Assembly: GCA_963977675.1 (NCBI GenBank)
Contig: CAXBPY010000043.1
Location: 1 to 26,294 of the forward strand
Length of the DNA stretch: 26,294 bases
Direction of reading: 5' to 3'
Source: CAXBPY01 sp003455275
GTDB taxonomy: Bacteria > Bacteroidota > Bacteroidia > Chitinophagales > UBA10324
Under the pieces are notes generated by a model. It did no database searches, had not been told where the DNA came from, and saw nothing but the letters and a program-made list of their open reading frames with translations. Below are positions 24,111 to 26,294 of this stretch, one piece after another. The stretch's first letter is position 1; each line of letters begins with the position of its first letter. Both the position numbers and the translations under genes were made by a program.

Positions 24111-25172
24111 TCACTTCATCAGAGCATCCAGTTCCTTTTGAGCCGCACTATATTCAGGTTTCAGGTTAAGAGCTTGCTGAAAATCAGATTCAGCCTCTTC
24201 TTTTTTTCCTAACATCACTTCACACAAGCCACGGTAATAATAAGCTTCGGCGTACTGCGGCGAAACCTTGGTAGCGATATCAAACTGGCGCAATGCTTTG
24301 TCAATTGAATCTTGCTGCATATAAATAAATCCAAGATTGAAATAAGCATATTGATATTGCGGATTTTTAATAATGAGCTGCCGATAAGTTTTTTTAGCTT
24401 CATTATAATTTGATTTTACATCTGCGCTATTCTTGTTTTTAGTGTCGTCACCAAGATCCTGATAATATTTAGCCTTCGCATACCAGGCTTCACTCTTTGA
24501 GCTGTCAAGCCGGATTGCATTATCAAAATATTCAGGGGCAATATTTTTTTTCTGTGCGGAGTGAAGCAAGCCCAGTTGCATATATGCATCATAAAAATTC
24601 TGATTGTACTGAACAGCTTTTTGAAATGACGCAATTGCGCGGGCAGTGTCCTTCATTTCTTTATAATCCATACCCATTAGAAAATAAGCGTCAGGGTTAT
24701 TTTCATTTGCTTTGATTAAATATTCTATCTGTGAAAGTGAACTCTGATAATCTTTTACAAAGAGATAAACCTTCGCTAGTTTGGTTCGGGCGGTTTGGTT
24801 ATCGGGTTCAAGTTTTAAAACAGAGCTTAGTGCTCCTACTGCTCCTTCAGCATAATTACCCCGAAGAAAAATATCAGCCAGCAAAAAATAATAATTGGTT
24901 TTAGTTGAGTCAATGGAAATAGCCTTATCAATATCATTATACGCTAACTGGGTACTGTCAATGTTCATGAATCCCAAACTGCGCTGATACAATAACTCGG
25001 CATCGTTTGGATTATCTTTTATTTTTTGGGTCAGTTCCATCAGCGTTTTATTTCCCTGGATTTTCAGTGCTAATGAATCTTCATGTGCATCTATAGTTTG
25101 GTTACCGGAACAAGAAAAAAATTGATAGAATATGACCGTAATAAAACAGAAGCAAAAAATATTTTTCAGCAT
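24111..25172 (-). CDS. Tetratricopeptide repeat lipoprotein
   Basis: A 353-residue protein. An N-terminal hydrophobic signal ends FFSC, a loose lipobox with Cys21. About eight TPR units follow from residue 50 to the C-terminus. Clear examples are AELLYQRSLGFMNIDSTQLA, PDAYFLMGMDYKEMKDTARA, AYFNLGFIYMQQDSIDKALR and AEAYYYRGLCEVMLGKKEEA. TPR arrays are protein-interaction scaffolds; the partner is unknown. The protein is probably in the periplasm or on the outer membrane. The gap to the LamG gene upstream is 54 bases, so co-transcription is possible. There is no visible terminator after it. Confidence 0.87.
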   Translation of the reverse strand: MLKNIFCFCFITVIFYQFFSCSGNQTIDAHEDSLALKIQGNKTLMELTQKIKDNPNDAELLYQRSLGFMNIDSTQLAYNDIDKAISIDSTKTNYYFLLADIFLRGNYAEGAVGALSSVLKLEPDNQTARTKLAKVYLFVKDYQSSLSQIEYLIKANENNPDAYFLMGMDYKEMKDTARAIASFQKAVQYNQNFYDAYMQLGLLHSAQKKNIAPEYFDNAIRLDSSKSEAWYAKAKYYQDLGDDTKNKNSADVKSNYNEAKKTYRQLIIKNPQYQYAYFNLGFIYMQQDSIDKALRQFDIATKVSPQYAEAYYYRGLCEVMLGKKEEAESDFQQALNLKPEYSAAQKELDALMK

Positions 25173-25226
25173 GTTGGCGAATGTATTGAATTAGGAAAAG
25201 CCGGAGTGTAAAACAATTGTCACAGT

Positions 25227-25955
25227 TTATTTCCTGTATATGTATTTCAATTGAGTTTGATTAAGCGGGCGATTATAAAAACTCACATCATCAATTGAAC
25301 CGTTGAAAAAATAATTAACTCCCCATCCGCCGCCAACGCCGAATTGCAATGGCACATCGGTGTCAGAAAAACTTAATCCGGAGTTATGAAGGTCTGCTTC
25401 GAAAATCGGATTGGCATCTGAATAAACAGTTAGCCAGGTTCCATCAGCTATATAAGTAATCATATGCCATTCGTTCAAATGAATTTGCACTGAAGATTTC
25501 AGCGGATCTATTCCATAAACACTTCCGCTGCCACTTGAAACCCAATTATCAAAATTGAAAAATGAATTATTGAAATGCGAATCCAAAGAATACTCGAATG
25601 GACCGGTGTATCCTCGCTTGCTCAAAATGGAATTCACTTCATCGGTATCATCCACTTTCACCCAACAGTTAATAGTGAAAATGTTATTCGGAAAAGAATA
25701 ATTGAAGTGATTTGGAAATTCGATATAAGAAAAATTATATCTTGAAAAGTGCATAGCAGTTTCCCTGACTCCCCTTCTGTTTTCTGTAGCTGTAACTTCG
25801 TGAATTGTTCCGCTCAAATTATTTACTGAATCAATTGCACTTCCATCAAAAGGAAAATAAGCTACCAAACCTGATGATATGTCGGGCATGGGTTCATCCC
25901 TTTTGCAAGAAAAAATAATAGCAGAGATGAATAGAAAGAGAATAATTTTTTTCAT
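25227..25955 (-). CDS. LamG-domain lipoprotein
   Basis: A 242-residue protein. MKKIILFLFISAIIFSC is a lipoprotein signal with Cys17, followed by KRDEPMPD. The body (about 28-240) is a laminin-G-like/concanavalin A-like domain: GLVAYFPFDGSAIDSVNN, AMHFSRYNFSYIEFP, FTINCWVKVDD, WHMITYIADGTWLTVY, and the closing NGSIDDVSFYNRPLNQTQL. This is the standard LamG-3 ending (DDVRIYNRALS). Such proteins bind glycans or take part in adhesion; the ligand is unknown. The frame extends to 25997, but the ATG at 25955 gives the clean signal. It follows the hutI stop by 42 bases in the same orientation. Confidence 0.88.
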   Translation of the reverse strand: MKKIILFLFISAIIFSCKRDEPMPDISSGLVAYFPFDGSAIDSVNNLSGTIHEVTATENRRGVRETAMHFSRYNFSYIEFPNHFNYSFPNNIFTINCWVKVDDTDEVNSILSKRGYTGPFEYSLDSHFNNSFFNFDNWVSSGSGSVYGIDPLKSSVQIHLNEWHMITYIADGTWLTVYSDANPIFEADLHNSGLSFSDTDVPLQFGVGGGWGVNYFFNGSIDDVSFYNRPLNQTQLKYIYRK

Positions 25956-25997
25956 GATTGGTGTAAACGACAGCTTGAAGAAAATATTTGGATTCAA

Positions 25998-26294
25998 TTA
26001 AATGCCATTTACAATTACACGATCAATCGAATCTCTTCCGAAGAAATAAGGAATCGAAGCAAGTGATGAAATATTTTTCGTCAGAATAAGGTTTGCTTTT
26101 TTTCCAACTGCAATTGAACCGAACTCACCAGCAATTTCCATTGCCGCCGCACCATTCAGCGTTGAAGCATTGATTGCTTCTTCGGGTGTCATTTTCATTT
26201 GAATGCAGGCAAGCGAAATCACAAAACTCATTCTGCCCGACGGAGAAGAGCCGGGGTTAAAATCAGTGGCAAGAGCAACCGCAAGATTTTCTTC
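25998..26294 (-). CDS. hutI: Imidazolonepropionase, C-terminal part (5' end outside window)
   Basis: The last 98 codons of a metal-dependent amidohydrolase that opens imidazolone-5-propionate to N-formimino-L-glutamate in histidine breakdown. The frame is open to the window edge. It reads VALATDFNPGSSPSGRM, where the Asp of ATDFNPGS is a catalytic metal-ligand residue, then MTPEEAINASTLNGAAAM and GSIAVGKKANLIL. All three are characteristic of HutI rather than dihydroorotase or adenine deaminase. The ATG at 26231 is internal and not the start. The other hut genes are not in view. Confidence in the family is high, as the conserved C-terminal third is nearly complete. Confidence 0.93.
   Translation of the reverse strand, partial: EENLAVALATDFNPGSSPSGRMSFVISLACIQMKMTPEEAINASTLNGAAAMEIAGEFGSIAVGKKANLILTKNISSLASIPYFFGRDSIDRVIVNGI

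Noticed and set aside
1..26294. Mobile element, prophage or defence island
   Set aside because: No transposase, integrase, phage structural, restriction, toxin-antitoxin or reverse transcriptase gene is found. The tRNA genes show no adjacent integrase or direct repeat suggesting an attachment site.

Overview
This is a low-GC window from a member of the phylum Bacteroidota. Three things point there: two proteins end in type IX secretion (T9SS) type-A sorting domains, one protein carries SprB-type repeats, and the promoter-like sites match the Bacteroidota -7 consensus TAnnTTTG rather than the E. coli -10. Several predicted starts also lack an obvious Shine-Dalgarno sequence. Genus cannot be told from the sequence.

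Layout, left to right. (1) 1-1824, plus strand: the 3' part of yidC, the inner-membrane insertase, cut by the window edge. (2) 1911-9701, minus strand: a T9SS-type beta-propeller-like surface protein; tRNA-Pro(TGG) and tRNA-Ser(GCT) with a shared terminator; dnaA; a 5'-nucleotidase split into two overlapping genes; the large subunit of a methylmalonyl-CoA mutase; and a small membrane protein. (3) 9769-11889, minus: the tail-specific protease Prc. It is divergent from (4) 12057-14522, plus: a VLCAD-like acyl-CoA dehydrogenase and a small secreted PepSY-like protein, ending at a clear terminator. (5) 14583-16952, minus: an NTF2-like protein and a proton-dependent peptide transporter. (6) 17156-20464, plus: a 1102-residue secreted BNR/PKD/SprB-repeat protein with a T9SS tail. 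(7) 20593-26294, minus: a priming sugar-phosphate transferase translationally coupled to a lipoprotein, three more lipoprotein genes (unknown, TPR, LamG), and the 3' end of hutI, which runs off the right edge.

Most of the window is ordinary housekeeping and cell-surface content. There is no insertion sequence, phage, CRISPR array or defence cassette. I did not find a convincing new multi-gene system. The more interesting signals are small: a 5'-nucleotidase whose two domains are separate genes with different export signals; a lipoprotein gene overlapping a polyprenyl-phosphate sugar transferase by ATGA; a T9SS cargo with an unusually long basic N-terminus; a recurring N-terminal module on the BNR protein; several word-like degenerate repeat families in intergenic gaps; and a palindromic element able to fold two ways.

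Working together: YidC and Prc serve envelope protein biogenesis and turnover. The peptide transporter, HutI, methylmalonyl-CoA mutase and acyl-CoA dehydrogenase suggest growth on peptides, amino acids and fatty acids. The T9SS proteins and lipoproteins build the cell surface. These links are inferred from families, not from operon structure.
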